A stretch of DNA of 64,000 bases from Loripinus fragilis (Eukaryota; Mollusca; Bivalvia; Lucinida; Lucinidae), in contig OZ026526.1 in NCBI GenBank assembly GCA_964019695.1, forward strand, positions 10,633,754-10,697,753, read 5' to 3'. Shown piece after piece: positions 20,116-31,217 of this stretch (position 1 is the first letter of the stretch; every line of letters begins with the position of its first letter). Made by a program: the position numbers and the translations under genes. Below the pieces are notes generated by a model. The model was not told where the DNA came from, did not search any database, and worked only from the letters and a program-made list of their open reading frames with translations.

Positions 20116-21050
20116 CAGCATTAGATGTTTAGGTGTCCAAATATTTAGATTAAATACAGTACACAGTCCCCCCAGACAGTGACTAAAATTGAAACAAGCA
20201 CCATCTGCAGGAATTAGCTTTTGCCAAACTGCAGTGCTTTCTGAATTAATGAAATCTCAATGCCAAAATTGTAACCACTTCAGTAAATTCAGGAACATTT
20301 CTCCAAATTTCAGGGTTAAAACAGAAAATCATAAAAAACAACAGTGATAGTAAAAGATCGGGCTCCACAAAATGTGGGGAATTTTAACGATGGAGCTATG
20401 ACCTTGAAAAATAGTCAAGGTCACTTAAATATTATACGCTAAGATCTTTATATGCTTAAGTATGGTTGCAAATTAACGAAAATTACATTTTTTTGGCAGT
20501 GACCTTGAAATTTTATGCCAAGATCATTCAAATCTATTCAGCTATTTATTATGTCCAATTGCTACACTATCTATAGCCAACAAAAAAAGAAATGCAACAG
20601 TACAACTCGATCAATTTTCAGAAATATCAAAATGAAGGCCTGCTAGTTGTTGTTGCATAGCATATCTTTTGCAATCAGGGTAAATAAGTCACATAAAATT
20701 CGCGGCCTCGCTGAATTAGGTCACTTGATTAGAATAGTCTCAGTAGACCTCATATTTCGCTGACACTTCTACTTAAAAGTCTGCAACCTTTATCTGTTTT
20801 TATGTGCTACTTGTTTGCCTCTGTTGTGCGCCTGTAACCCTTTGAATAATGATTCCATACTAGAATTTAACCTTATACTTTTGAGATGTGTCAAATAATG
20901 AAAAGATGTCAGTTTTTAGTTTTTGTACTCTGCAAATGTAAAGCATACTCGAAATTCAATGTAGAAAGTAGCATAATTTTATTGAATAAGCCCCTGCAAT
21001 GTGGGTTTTCAGATTGCATTGATGTCTTTTGTTGATGCAAATGGAAACAA
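20116..21050. other. no gene seen
   Basis: AT-rich. 20390-20520 contains CTATGACCTTGAAAAATAG and TCAAGGTCACT, echoing the AAGGTCA-type motifs of the 1.64-kb element. No recognised element ends. Confidence 0.4.
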
Positions 21051-21279
21051 CAGTAGCGGATCCAAAGGTGGTTCACTTGAACCCCCCTGCCCGTGAACCG
21101 CCTTCCCTGCCCCCGGGTATTAAATATCCTATGAAAATGAAATAATTTGGTCTCAGTGAGACCAAATTATTTCAATTTCATGGGATATTAAGATAAAATC
21201 AGCAAAGTTAACACCCCTCCCCCAACATACACCATTATACATATGAACCCCATTTCCAGAAATCCTGGATCCGCCCCTG
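21051..21279. mobile_element. hAT-like miniature element (M8), copy 1
   Basis: The left end is CAGTAGCGGATCCA and the right end is TGGATCCGCCCCTG, imperfect inverted ends of the CAGGGGCGGATCC type. The centre is a palindrome (AAATAATTTGGTCTCA / TGAGACCAAATTATTT). An inverted relative is at 41329-41510 with the same centre. Confidence 0.82.
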
Positions 21280-22733
21280 CAGATACTTATATCTACGCCA
21301 TACTTAAGTTTTAGTAAGATTAGAGAATTTAGTATTTTTAGCCGTTCTGCAAATAGTCAACAGGCAAATCTTACTCTTTTTTTTTGTTTGGTATAGATTC
21401 ATATATTGTATACAAAACCACTTCTTTTCTAAATTTTGACAGCTTAGGCAGAGACTTTGAAAAATATGTCAAGGTCACAAAAGCATATTCTGCATGGTCT
21501 TTATCACATTTGAATGGTGAAAGTCTGATTAAGATCTAAAAATCACAAACATGAGTGAGATTAATCCATTGAATAATCTTCCAGTAAAGACAAACACCAC
21601 TGACATTAAGGCAGCCTTCACATTGAACTTTGAGCAATAATGAGCACACAGGAACATCAGCAAAGCCGTATGTCAACTATTAAAGCAATCACATGGATAG
21701 ACCAATGGTGACATTAATCTATCATATGTTTCAAGACCATTAACTATAGGTTACAGTTACCTTGATTAATTTAAAAAATAATTTTAATTCACATAGAATT
21801 CATTCTATTAATAGTTGTCTTGGAAGACACTCTATCTCATAAGTCAAGATAAGCAAGCCTTAAAGGGTAAAGTTGATTAAATTCAGACAGCAACCTTGTT
21901 TTAATTATTGGAATAAAAAATCAATTAACTAAGTAAACAGTGAAATTCCTGGTGAGACTGCTCATTATGAGCCGTCTCATTTGGATTTTCACTGTTTGCA
22001 AATGTATGTCCGAATTTACCCGCTGGCCGAAGTTACCGGACTTTATCCTATCCGGCACACAGGCAATAACTGTGTGTGACCATTAATTGGAAAACCTTTA
22101 AAAAGTGAAAGTAAAAACGTAAATCTATCAATCAATTTATAATGTCACTTCCTTAAAGTATTCCAACAGTCTGTCGTCTATTCCAACAATACACACTTAG
22201 GAGAAGAAATCTATGGAAGCTCTACTTTTGAAGACGCTAATTCCACAATTTTCTCAATTTTAACGCAGAAACAGCACAGTCTAGACGGCCTAATGTACAA
22301 GACATCAATATACCTTGAGACAGAAATCAAATAGTCTACAATCAGTCCGTCTCATTTTTTTCAATCTGAAACGATGTCATTTTCACTGACCCTTGTCTTG
22401 TGCCCAATTATGGCAATTTAATTAGTACGCCAATTCTCAGCATTTTCAGTTGCAAAATTTTATTCATTATCACTGCATTTTTAAAACAGTGTGGATCTTT
22501 CTCATCCAGCTGATCTGAATCTACACTTTATATCCAGGCTCGGCAGGATCAGGGTTAAGCAATCGGCACAATTCTCCAATCAATCCGAAAGCCAGAATCA
22601 TAAACCAGGCCATAATTTTGATAGATAAACATTCGGGGAGTTTGTTATTAGAATATATGAGTCTGGTCCAGCGAATAGCAAAACAGTGCTAATTAACCCT
22701 CTGTATATTAATGGATTGTTCCTTCTGGTTTCA
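21280..22733. other. no gene; scattered hairpin-core fragments
   Basis: 21941-22001 (AAACAGTGAAATTCC...GGATTTTCACTGTTTGC) and 22478-22537 (AACAGTGTGGATC...CTGATCTGAATCTACAC) are degenerate copies of the shared hairpin core. Otherwise unremarkable AT-rich DNA. Confidence 0.45.
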
Positions 22734-22881
22734 GGGTTCATACAGACAAGTTTGAGTAAAATTCAAGACTGTTCAAGGCCCCTTCGCATTTTCCAGTACT
22801 TTTCAAAGCATATTTAATTTTCAAGGACTTTTCAATAAAGCCCTCTAACTCTAAGTACTTTTCAAACCTGTGCGAACCCTG
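22734..22881. mobile_element. hAT-like miniature element (M9)
   Basis: Starts CAGGGTTCATACAGAC and ends GTGCGAACCCTG, with AAGTACTTTTCAA-rich interior. CAGGGTTC inverted ends are typical of hAT-derived elements. No 8-bp duplication can be confirmed. Confidence 0.65.
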
Positions 22882-22939
22882 AGTTTGATACGATAAAGTT
22901 GGGATAGTCCATTATGCTCATCTAACAAATATTGTCTTA

Positions 22940-23075
22940 AGATCTGTTTTACCTTTACAAACAGTGTAGATTGTAGACGCTGATGAAATGCAGCAATTTA
23001 TACTGCATTTCATCTGGGTCTTCACTGCTTGCAAAAGTACTCGTTATGGGGTTTCCTGAATATAAAGGGTTAAGA
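22940..23075. mobile_element. hairpin-core element remnant
   Basis: TTACAAACAGTGTAGATTG, GATGAAATGCAGCAATTTA against TACTGCATTTCATC, GGGTCTTCACTGCTTGCAA and a closing AAAGGGTTAAG. It resembles 49534-49603 and 24880-24930. The right end looks like a TTAA-type terminus. Confidence 0.5.
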
Positions 23076-23103
23076 CTGACAATTTGTTTGTGTTAATGCT
23101 GTA

Positions 23104-23318
23104 CATCCCAGTTAACAATTTTTCAGTCATGTCTAGACAATGCCCTGTCATCCTGGGTTGAACAAGTACATATGTACTAAGCAGCAGATTATCTAGAAAG
23201 TTTCTTGCGCATGCTTAAGGACACAACACAATATGACTCTGTCGGCGGTGAGTCTCAAACTAGCAACCTTTGATCCCCAGTCTATAACGCTCTACAAACT
23301 GAGCCACTGTGCTCCACT
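23104..23318 (-). mobile_element. tRNA-derived SINE, subfamily with GTCGGCGG
   Basis: On the minus strand: GCACAGTGGCTCAGTTTGTA, GGTTGCTAGTTTGAGACTCA B-box region, CCGCCGACAGAGTCATATTG, then GTTCAACCCAGGATGACAGG and the TTAACTGGGATGT tail. The CCGCCGACAG block also occurs at 24952-25138 and not in the copies at 6813 or 34098, so a distinct subfamily exists. Confidence 0.82.
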
Positions 23319-23677
23319 TATCATATCAGTATTTCTTTTCATAAAGATTGTTGTCTGCTTTTTACATCTGCTGCAAAGATTCAAATTTAATTTTGATTAT
23401 ATTTTATCACAATGGAAACAAACAATATATTCTAGCAGTAGTCCATATTGTTTGCAATAATATAGGCTTCATAAGTGTATTTATAAACAGATAAGTGAGC
23501 ATGAAAGGCAGTACAAGAATGGAGCATAGCAAGACTATTGATCTGATGACATTTGAGACAGGCCGCGCGAAGACCAATTTTTTCCCACTTACTGACATCA
23601 TCGACACAAATCAAACTGCCCATGCATAGATGTGCATTCTGATCAGCACCATTGGATAAATACCTGGAGTTGCTACC
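23319..23677. other. no gene seen
   Basis: AT-rich DNA. The frames at 23407-23607 and 23432-23623 overlap on one strand and show no conserved features. Confidence 0.35.
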
Positions 23678-23880
23678 TACAGTAAATGTTCTAAAATTTC
23701 GAACACTTTTCTCAGTCTTTTCTCAAATAAAACACTGGTTCTCAGGGCTGAAATTCACAAAATGTTGGTGAGAATAGTAAACAGGGAAGACACTGATCAG
23801 ACTACTTCTTTTCTTAAAAGAAGTAGTCAGATCTGGGTCTACTCTGCTTGTCAATAACCCTTCAAAAGCTTTTAGGAGGC
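23678..23880. mobile_element. TA-type miniature element (M10), partial
   Basis: Starts TACAGTAAATGTTCTAAAA and proceeds to the hairpin GATCAGACTACTTCTTTT / AAAAGAAGTAGTCAGATC. It is colinear with the complete copy at 30442-30667. The right end (AGAACATTTACNGTA) is missing. Confidence 0.7.
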
Positions 23881-24140
23881 AACCTGTACATGAACAAAGG
23901 TTCTTTGGTCAAAGGGAAACAACTCGAACTAAACCAGCACAAATTGCATTTGTAATTGTCCATTTTGTATTTTAAGGGGTTTGCTGGTAAAATTTCTATA
24001 AAATGATGCATTAATTCTGTCCCTGAAGATTATTTTTATCTTTGCAAGGAACTGGTATTTCATCTGAGTCTACTGACATTGTTTACTGGTATCCAGAACG
24101 AAGGTACCGGTTAAAACCATGAGGTTAAGAGTGCATAACA

Positions 24141-24255
24141 AAAAATATTTTTTCTTATTTCTCAACCTATACATACGTTGTGGGTACTCAATTTGAGCAC
24201 CAAAAACATATTTTAAAATGATGGGTAAGAAAATATTTGTAATAATTATTGTATG
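24141..24255. mobile_element. hairpin element M11, shortened centre
   Basis: CTTATTTCTCAACC, ACATACGTTGTGGGTACTCA, then directly TTTGAGCACCAAAAACATA and GATGGGTAAGAAAATATTTG. Compared with 28640-28770 the central AAGAACCGTCTC stem is missing, as if the hairpin had been deleted. Confidence 0.7.
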
Positions 24256-24951
24256 CTGAAAAATTTTGTTCATCTAAACTTGCGGGAAACCAACTACTGC
24301 ATTCAACATTCAACCTACAGTCTAAGAGCATTTGCAAGCCAAATACTTGAGTGTGAGCTCTTACGTCACTCGTGCCAACATCTTGCAACATGTACAGCAG
24401 CCTAATTTGCAGCAGTCTTGGGTCCCAATAAGATTGCACAAGAATCGCAAAGAAAATGAACACTGCGATATACAATGTAGTAAGGCTATCTTGCACAAAA
24501 CCCAGAAATGTGTTGCCGGGCAGAGGTGTACAGCAAGGCTGATGTGTAACAGTCTACATGGGGTTGGGGTGGGTGGTCAAAGGGGACATAAAAATTACCT
24601 GGGGATGGGGGATGAGGAGGGACGTAAAATTAACCTTGGTTCCTTTTTTAAAAAGCATTCAAGATCCCAATCATATGACTTCTATTTTCAATATAGGATA
24701 TTATGGGCCTCGATCTGTAGAACAAGGGTTAACCCTTAATATACTAATGAATTCTTCTCTCTGGTTTGATAAAATAAACTTGGAATGTCTTTTGTATTTA
24801 TGGAGGGGTGGGTCACAGGTTATAGTTTCCAAATAAATTGTATTTCTTTCTCTGAAAATCATTTTTGGCTTAGCCAACACTCAGTGTCGACCCTGATGAA
24901 ATGCCACATTTCATCTGGACCTTGAATGAATTTAGGAGTTTTGTTGCGTTT
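24256..24951. other. no gene seen
   Basis: Includes a G-rich stretch (24555-24620). Overlapping frames at 24332-24739 and 24558-24836 have low-complexity residues and no domain. A hairpin-core fragment lies near 24880-24925. Confidence 0.4.
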
Positions 24952-25138
24952 TTTTTGGTTTGATTTTTTAAGTCCCTCACAAAACAGTCATGTCGAAATG
25001 GTCTATCTTGTTTGAACCTGTACTAAGCAGCGGATAAGTGTCTTGCTCAAGCACACATCACAGTGACTCCGCCGGCGGTGAGGCTCAAACAAGCAACCTT
25101 TCGCTTCTCAGTCTAACACTCTAGCCACTGCGCTTCAC
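24952..25138 (-). mobile_element. tRNA-derived SINE, GTCGGCGG-like subfamily
   Basis: On the minus strand: GCGCAGTGGCTAGAGTGTTA, GGTTGCTTGTTTGAGCCTCA, CCGCCGGCGGAGTCACTGTG, TGCTTGAGCAAGACACTTAT and a TCAAACC tail. The A box region is shortened by a small deletion. Confidence 0.85.
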
Positions 25139-25367
25139 AAAATTTAGGAGTCACTAGTACACAGAGGTTACGAGAGATGAACACCCGTTTTTTTCATGCA
25201 GATTATGACATTTTTCCCACATGGCTCATCTTGTGATTATATAAAAACCTGTCAGCCTACATGTAACTGACAGCTGCTGTATGCTGCATTAATAAAAGCA
25301 GGTAAATGCATCAGGTTAATTCTTCCGAAAATTTCTCCTATTTATTAAATAACCATTTATTTTCAAC

Positions 25368-25540
25368 TCTTTGCCTACTGAATAATTTTTCATGATTTTT
25401 TGTCATCTGCTTTTTTTTGGGTTCAAAATTAACTTTTTCTACACAAATTAAAATCAATAACACTATCAGAGTGTGCGCTGTCAAAAGGTTTGGATCCAGA
25501 TCAGGATCAACACTCTGTCAGTCATCATCTGTATCCAACT
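25368..25540 (-). mobile_element. M6-type miniature element, partial
   Basis: TCAACTCTTTGCCTACTGAA, TTTTTCATGATTTTTTGTCA, TCTGCTTTTTTTTGGG and AAAAGGTTTGGATCCAGATC are the inverse of the right part of 47303-47528. Confidence 0.65.
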
Positions 25541-25608
25541 ATTTGCTAAGGTAATCAGCAGTTGCAGCTAGAAGGCAGAGTAATTTAATATCAATTTAAA
25601 CAAGTACA

Positions 25609-27245
25609 ACTAGAGGACCTGAAGGTCCTGAGGCGCTCACCTGATCTCCTTAATAATGTTAAAATAGGTCAAGGTCAACTACAGCTTATAATGGAACAAA
25701 TTTTGTTTTACCATATATGGGGGTTGCAGACATTTTGGTCAAGTGACTTAAACAACCTAATGAATAATCTATCAAACAGCCCAGTGATTTCTGAGATAGG
25801 TGTGTGGCAGTCCAAATGAGTGACCTTGGATAAAAGGTCACAGGTCAGCTTGACATTAGGTACTCAATACAAGATTTTTCCCAAATAAATGCATTAGGAA
25901 TCAAATTTGACCTTGCCATAAAGTAAGAAAAGGTCAACCTAGATTAATTATCATTTGTGCAAATCTGGTAGGACCAACATCCCAAATGCTACATACCAAG
26001 TCCCAAGACCATTGGCCTTTTGGGTTCCAGAGAAGAAAACATTTAAAGGGTTTTTACCATATATATGGGTGTGGTGGCCATCTTGGGTCATGTGACCAGA
26101 ACAATTGGTACAAATTTTGGCTAACCTATCATAAAGAGTCTTCATATGAAATTTGAGTTCAAATGGCCTAGTGGTTTCTGAGGAAACTAGGTTTTGATGT
26201 GTTGATGGGACTCCAATATGAGCGACCTTGGCTGAAAAGTTTAAGTTCAACCTTGACCTTTGAAACTTATTCATAGCCATTGTCTCATTTGGTTTAACAT
26301 ATCAAGTGAGAATAATGACTTTGGCCTCAACAGTTTTCAAAAAATGAAATTTTCAAAAAAAATCCCATTTAAATGCATTAGGAAGCAAATTTGACCTTGA
26401 CGTTAAGTAAGTCAAGGTCAACTTAGGTTCATCATTTGGACAAACTTGGTAGGCCCCACATCCTCAATGCTACATATCAAGTCCCAAGGTCATGGGCCTT
26501 CTGTTCTGGAGAAGAAGATTTTTAAATGGTTTTTACCATATATGGGCGTGGTGGCCATCTTGGTCATGTGACCAAAATATTTTTGCAAAATTTTGGCTAA
26601 CTTATCATAAGGAGTCTTCACATGAAATTTGAGTTCAATTGGGCCAATGGTTTGTGAGAAAACTATGTTTTAATATATTGATGGGACTCCAATATGAGCG
26701 ACCTAAGCTGAAAGGTCAAAGGTCAACCTTGACCTTTTGAACTTATTTATAGCCATTGTCTCATTAGGTTAAACACATCAAGTGAGAATAATGACTAAAG
26801 CTTCCACAGTTTTCAAAAAAATCAACTTTTCAGAAATTTTCCCATTTAAATGCATTAGGAAGCAAATTTGACCGTGACGTTAAGTAGGTCAAGGTCAACC
26901 TAGGATTATCATTTGAACAAACTTGGTAGGCCCCACAACCCTTATACTACATACCAAGTCCCAAGGTCATCGGCCATCTGGTTCTGGAGAAGAAGATTTT
27001 TTAAGAGTTTTTACCATATATGGGCGTGGCGGCCATCTTGGTCATGTGACCAAGACCATTTTAATAAACTTTCGTTTCCCCATCCTAAGGAGTCTCCATA
27101 TGAAATATGAGTTCAATTGGCCCAGTAGTTTCAGAGGAGAAGATGTTTGAAAATGTTGACGGACGATGGACGGACGGACGGACGGACGCCGGAGTCACTG
27201 GTATACTATTAGCTCACCAATGAGCCTTTGGCTCAGGTGAGCTAA
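25609..27245 (+). mobile_element. 1.64-kb tandem-module element (R3), copy 2
   Basis: Colinear with 16446-18084 from ACTAGAGGACCTGAAGGTCC to the terminal hairpin and CTAA, with only scattered substitutions and a few short indels. It has the same modular interior with repeated TCAAGGTCAAC and CCATATATGGGC. Its GACGGACG run is slightly longer. It sits outside the minisatellite, which shows that the unit moves independently of that array. The short open frames at 26913-27150 are repeat-internal and not conserved as protein between the copies. Confidence 0.88.
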
Positions 27246-27317
27246 AAATTACAAAATGTAATTCACCTTGATGATGGTTTCATGCTAACAGTATCAACAC
27301 CTCAGATATGTGAGGTC

Positions 27318-28440
27318 CACACTGGTAAATGTATACGTTGATTTGGTGGTATTTACGCGTATTGCCGGTACTTCATAGACCAGAAGTGGTGGATATTCGT
27401 GTTAATACTATATAGAAAAACATGCCATATGCCTAAAGGACTATAGACTTCAATCATTTTTAAGTATTTAGTATGTGCATGGCGATTTACGTAAGCATTT
27501 AGGAATAGATTCGAGTACCGATCATTCAGATCAGTACTCGAATCTATTCCTAAATGCTTACCTAAATCGCCATGTGCATGTCGAATACTTGAAAATGATC
27601 TAATTCTATAGTCCTTTAGGCATATGGCATGTTTTTCTATATATACTCAGAAAAACAATTGAAGGATATTTATATTCAGTTCCATCTCTAATATTTAATA
27701 CAATAAAAACTAAACTAATTATGCATGCATTTCATAGTTCCAGATATCTGCAATCAAAATGAATGTTTGATTTAAATCACGATTCAATGATTTAAGTACA
27801 GTATATATCCAAATGGTGCAACCCTCTATACTGAAAAGTCACAAACATTCAAAAATGATTGAAATCAATTTTTTTCGTATGTATTCCATAATGGCTAGCT
27901 TCAAAATCATAGCTGGCTCTCAGTCAAAGGTATGACACTTAATTTTGTAGTTTTTGCAAGTGTTTTACTTCACATTTGTTGTCATATTGGCTGGGGTATG
28001 CCATATCTGTGCATATTTGTTGAAAAAAGTTGTCACGTTATTAGGTGCAACTACTGATTAATGGATGTGAACACTTGTCTGTGGTCAGAATTAGAACATA
28101 AGTAATGACCAGGTAAAGGTAGCAGCAAAAAATACAAACGCTTATTTTTTCGCTTGTGAACTTTGGGTAAAGAGGGTTGGTACATTTGGTGTGGTCGTGT
28201 ATTGTAACCAATGACCCGTAAATTTTATTTTGCATTCTGTTGAATTGCATATTGGTAGTTCTATCAGATACGAAAATGCCTTGTATGGAAATCTTTTCTC
28301 AACTGTTATATAGTCAAAATAATTTTGATATCCTTCAATTGTTTTTCTGAGTATAGTATTAACACTAATATCTACCACTTCCGGTCTATGAAGCACCAGC
28401 AATATGCGTAAATACCACCAAATCCACGTATACATTTACA
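27318..28440. mobile_element. foldback element with 120-bp outer arms (M12)
   Basis: The left arm (27318-27410 plus 27642-27672) and the right arm (28305-28440, inverse) share GTAAATGTATACGT, GATTTGGTGGTATTTACGC, TTCATAGACC, GAAGTGGT and AAAAACAATTGAAGGATAT. The centre has no ORF of note (28041-28435 frames overlap the arm). A second palindromic element is inserted in the left arm, and the right arm keeps the uninterrupted site. Confidence 0.8.
27411..27641. mobile_element. 231-bp palindromic element inserted at TA in the foldback arm (M13)
   Basis: Almost entirely two arms of about 115 bp: TATAGAAAAACATGCCATAT at the left and its inverse at the right, with a short GATCATTCAGATC centre. Flanked by TA on each side (27409-27410 and 27642-27643). 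The intact opposite arm reads GTTAATACTATACTCAG, the empty site. TA duplication fits Tc1/mariner-type mobilisation. Confidence 0.88.
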
Positions 28441-28624
28441 ATTGTGAGGTCTCTCATTTGACTCTTTCCTTGCAGCGGTGACTTTTGTCATCTGCTTATA
28501 AGCTTCCCAAACAGACGGACAGACAGATCAGGACGGACAGAATCCAAATGTTACTATTTGACATCTGATATCCTCAACTTGCACTGTCTAAATGTTTTTT
28601 TTAGGAGAAAAGTTCCAGGCCCCC

Positions 28625-28800
28625 AGATAAGAGTGGGTAATTGAAAAATAGTTCTTATTTCTCAACCAAAACATATGTTGTGGGTACTCAAAAGAACCGT
28701 CTCATTGAGACAGTTCTTTTGAGCACCCAAAATGTATGTTTAAATTGATGGGTAAAAAATAATTACAATTTTACACTAAAACTTTTGGCTTAACCCAGTT
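28625..28800. mobile_element. hairpin element M11, full copy
   Basis: AGATAAGAGTGGGTAATTG, TTCTTATTTCTCAACC, ACATATGTTGTGGGTACTCA, the stem AAAGAACCGTCTCATTGAGA / CAGTTCTTTTGAGCACCC, then GATGGGTAAAAAATAATTAC and TTTTGGCTTAACCCAG. Relatives are at 24141, 29635 (part), 32371 (part), 32785, 43862 (part), 45966 and 47595. Confidence 0.82.
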
Positions 28801-28969
28801 ACACACTCATGATTTTGGGCATGACAGAGCTACGATTCACCCCAATTTGTCAAACCGGGATGCGCGGCATGAGAAGTGGCGCTGTTGTGATGCACCGGCG
28901 TGAATCGTAATAGAACCTAAGGGATTCTCGAAGAATCGTGGTGATTAGGGAAAATCAGGGACAACGCTA

Positions 28970-29184
28970 CAGTGATTTTGTTACCTATGCATCCTGCATC
29001 TTTTGTGCATAATTTTGTCTCTGGGATGCAAAGTTTTTATTTCAGCGAGTCTCAGGATGCTAAAGTATTGCGGACTTGTCATTAAAAATAGTGTTTCTGA
29101 CTCATTAATTTGCAGTTGGACTCATTGATATGGGAGACAGCGAGTCCCAGGACCCATAAGCCCAAAAATGCAAATGAACCACTG
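28970..29184. mobile_element. CAGTG-ended miniature element (M14), copy 1
   Basis: Starts CAGTGATTTTGTTACC and ends AAATGAACCACTG. It is flanked by direct repeats ACGCTA (28964-28969 and 29185-29190). CAGTG ends suggest hAT, whose usual duplication is 8 bp; only six bases match here. A second copy is at 31861-32066. Confidence 0.8.
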
Positions 29185-29970
29185 ACGCTAGGACAAGCTT
29201 ATACCGTTTAAACTTGTCAGGGTGAATCGTGTTGGATTGTGGGCGTGGTCTGGATCGTAGCTCTACAGTAGCGGGATCTGGATCATTCCTAGTGGCACCG
29301 TGGTAGTATTCATCATTCTTGGGCGTTCGGGGTTAATCTGGGTATCATCTGACATCACCATTCACCCCAATTCACCACAAATACAGTATGACTGTCCTAT
29401 GGTTATATTGTGACGCTACTGTAGTTGCACCGTTATGAATCATAGTGGATTGTGGTATATCGCCAGAATCGGGAATAAGTAACTTGGGCTTTAACTGGAA
29501 CTATGAATAACTGATATTTTCTTACCAGAGCCATTCGTCAAGATGAACAAAAATTTTGGGCTTAAAATTGTTGATATTTTCATCATCAATCTATTGGAAC
29601 AATTACAAAAGAACTGAGATGCTTCATTTGAGTATAGTAATGAGTATACCCACAACATATGTTTTTATTGAGAAATGAGAAAATTAATCTTCTGATTCAA
29701 TTACAAACTCCCATGCATGTGGATTACTGACTGTCATGAAATGGCAGGATATAAATGATTTCTCAAAGAAGCTACGAAATTTGTAAAAGTTTCCACTCTA
29801 AGTTGTGGACACTTTTGGAGATAATATGGCAGGGTATAGCTATTACAAACTGTTGGAAATTATTTCCTCAACAGATATCAAGGAAAAAGGTAATATACAG
29901 TAAGTTCTCTAAAATAATAAGTGTTACGATGGAACCAGTTCGATTTGGGTACTTACATGTATCACATACA
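29185..29970. other. no gene; repeated GAATC-rich phrases
   Basis: 28805-28969 and 29185-29470 contain many short variants of GTGAATCGT and TTCACCCCAATTC on both strands, suggesting a larger palindromic repeat into which M14 inserted. 29640-29685 is an M11 half. An 87-codon frame at 29755-30018 is not recognisable. Confidence 0.45.
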
Positions 29971-30439
29971 CAGTGTTCCCAGAGAAATTCAAAAACACAA
30001 TTCCATGATTTTCCATGATTTTCCATGATCAACAATGTAATTTCCATGACAATTTAATACATGGCCTCCAAGCTCCCCAGTGAGTTTTAGCGGCATCTTC
30101 ACCACCTGAGCATAAATGCGGATTGCAGCAACGGTAATAAATGCGGATTGCAGCAACGGTAATGTATTTAAATAAGCATGCTTGTAGACCATGCATGCAT
30201 TCTGAAAATATTAAAATTTGAAACCACCAGTAGCCAGAAAACTAGCTGTCAGACACACAAGTTTTGTGTGTCTGACAGCTAGTTTTCTGGCTACTGGTGG
30301 TTTCATCAAATTATTTCATGAAATTCCATGATTTTTCAATGATTATTCAGATTTTTTCAAATTCCATGATTTGTCCATGCATGGAACATTTTTGTGATTT
30401 TCCAGGTTTTCCTGAGTTCCAGAGCTTGTGGGAACACTG
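29971..30439. mobile_element. CAGTGTTCCCA-ended element (M15), with a nested hairpin
   Basis: Starts CAGTGTTCCCAGAGAAATTC and ends GAGCTTGTGGGAACACTG. The interior has many TTCCATGATTTTCCATGA repeats on both sides. CAGTGTTCCC ends are of the hAT kind. The central hairpin (30219-30305) is described separately. Confidence 0.78.
30219..30305. repeat. perfect 42-bp hairpin, 3-base loop
   Basis: The left arm (30219-30260) starts TGAAACCACCAGTAGCCAGA and the right arm (30264-30305) is its exact inverse complement; the loop is GTT. No mismatch was seen in 42 pairs. It lies inside M15 and may be a separate insertion or a recent intramolecular duplication. Confidence 0.95.
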
Positions 30440-30441
30440 CA

Positions 30442-30667
30442 TACAGTAAATGTTCTAAAACTTGAGACATATTTCTCATTCAGTTCTAAAATAAAATGTG
30501 GGTTGTCATGGCTGGAATGTCACAAAATGGCTTTCAGAAAATAGCAAACAGCAAGACTCCTATCAGACTGCTTCTTCAGAAGCAGTCTGATCTGGGTCTG
30601 CGCTGATTGCTTTAGAATACATATTTGGCAGGCAAAAAGTGTTCAAAATATTAGAACATTTACCGTA
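30442..30667. mobile_element. TA-type miniature element (M10), complete
   Basis: Inverted ends TACAGTAAATGTTCTAAAA and TTAGAACATTTACCGTA, with a central hairpin ATCAGACTGCTTC/GAAGCAGTCTGATCTGGG. It begins three bases after M15 ends. Relatives: 23678 (left part), 4187 and 52490-52546 (right parts). Confidence 0.85.
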
Positions 30668-30711
30668 TACATGCATAACCTCTCTGGTAAAAAATACATG
30701 ACTTCTGATTA

Positions 30712-31217
30712 TTAAAGGGGACGGCAACATTGAAAGCAAGTGAATCTGAAATGTAATTCCCTTATTAAACAATGCAATCTGCCGCAAACTAGGTCAAAAT
30801 CGAATGAAAATAAGCAAAGTATAGATGTTTATGGAGGGCTGCCATTTTTAGGCTGGGGGACGTCACATAGCCCTAATCAAATATGCATAAACAGAGTAAC
30901 TAGTTACCAATCATTCCATTTAACTTTGTTTGCATTTATAATGATATTCTACTGTTGAAAATAGTTGATTTTGAATTAATCTGTACATTTTGCAATGAAA
31001 TTAGGGATTTAATTGGTTTTTCAAATCTACAAGAAGTTAATTAAATATTCGAAATGGCGACCTCCATCATGGCTTAATAGAAATCAGAACTTGCTTTTCG
31101 GATTACTATAACTTTCTTATTTTATATATGATTTTGATCAGGTTTGCTGCAGATTTTATGGTTTAATTAGGGCTTTCATTTCAGATTCACTTGTTGTCAA
31201 TGTTGCCGTCCCCTTAG
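30712..31217. mobile_element. TTAA-type element (M16), copy 1
   Basis: The left end is TTAAAGGGGACGGCAACATT and the right end is AATGTTGCCGTCCCCTTA. The second TTAA has become TTAG. AGTGAATCTGAAATG at the left and CATTTCAGATTCACTT at the right extend the inverted ends. Related to 53331-53844. AT-rich, non-coding interior; the 72-codon frame at 30740 is not a gene. Confidence 0.85.

Noticed and set aside
24332..24836. Two overlapping plus-strand frames as a gene
   Set aside because: Low-complexity Gly/Lys-rich text, no splice or domain support, and overlap in different frames.
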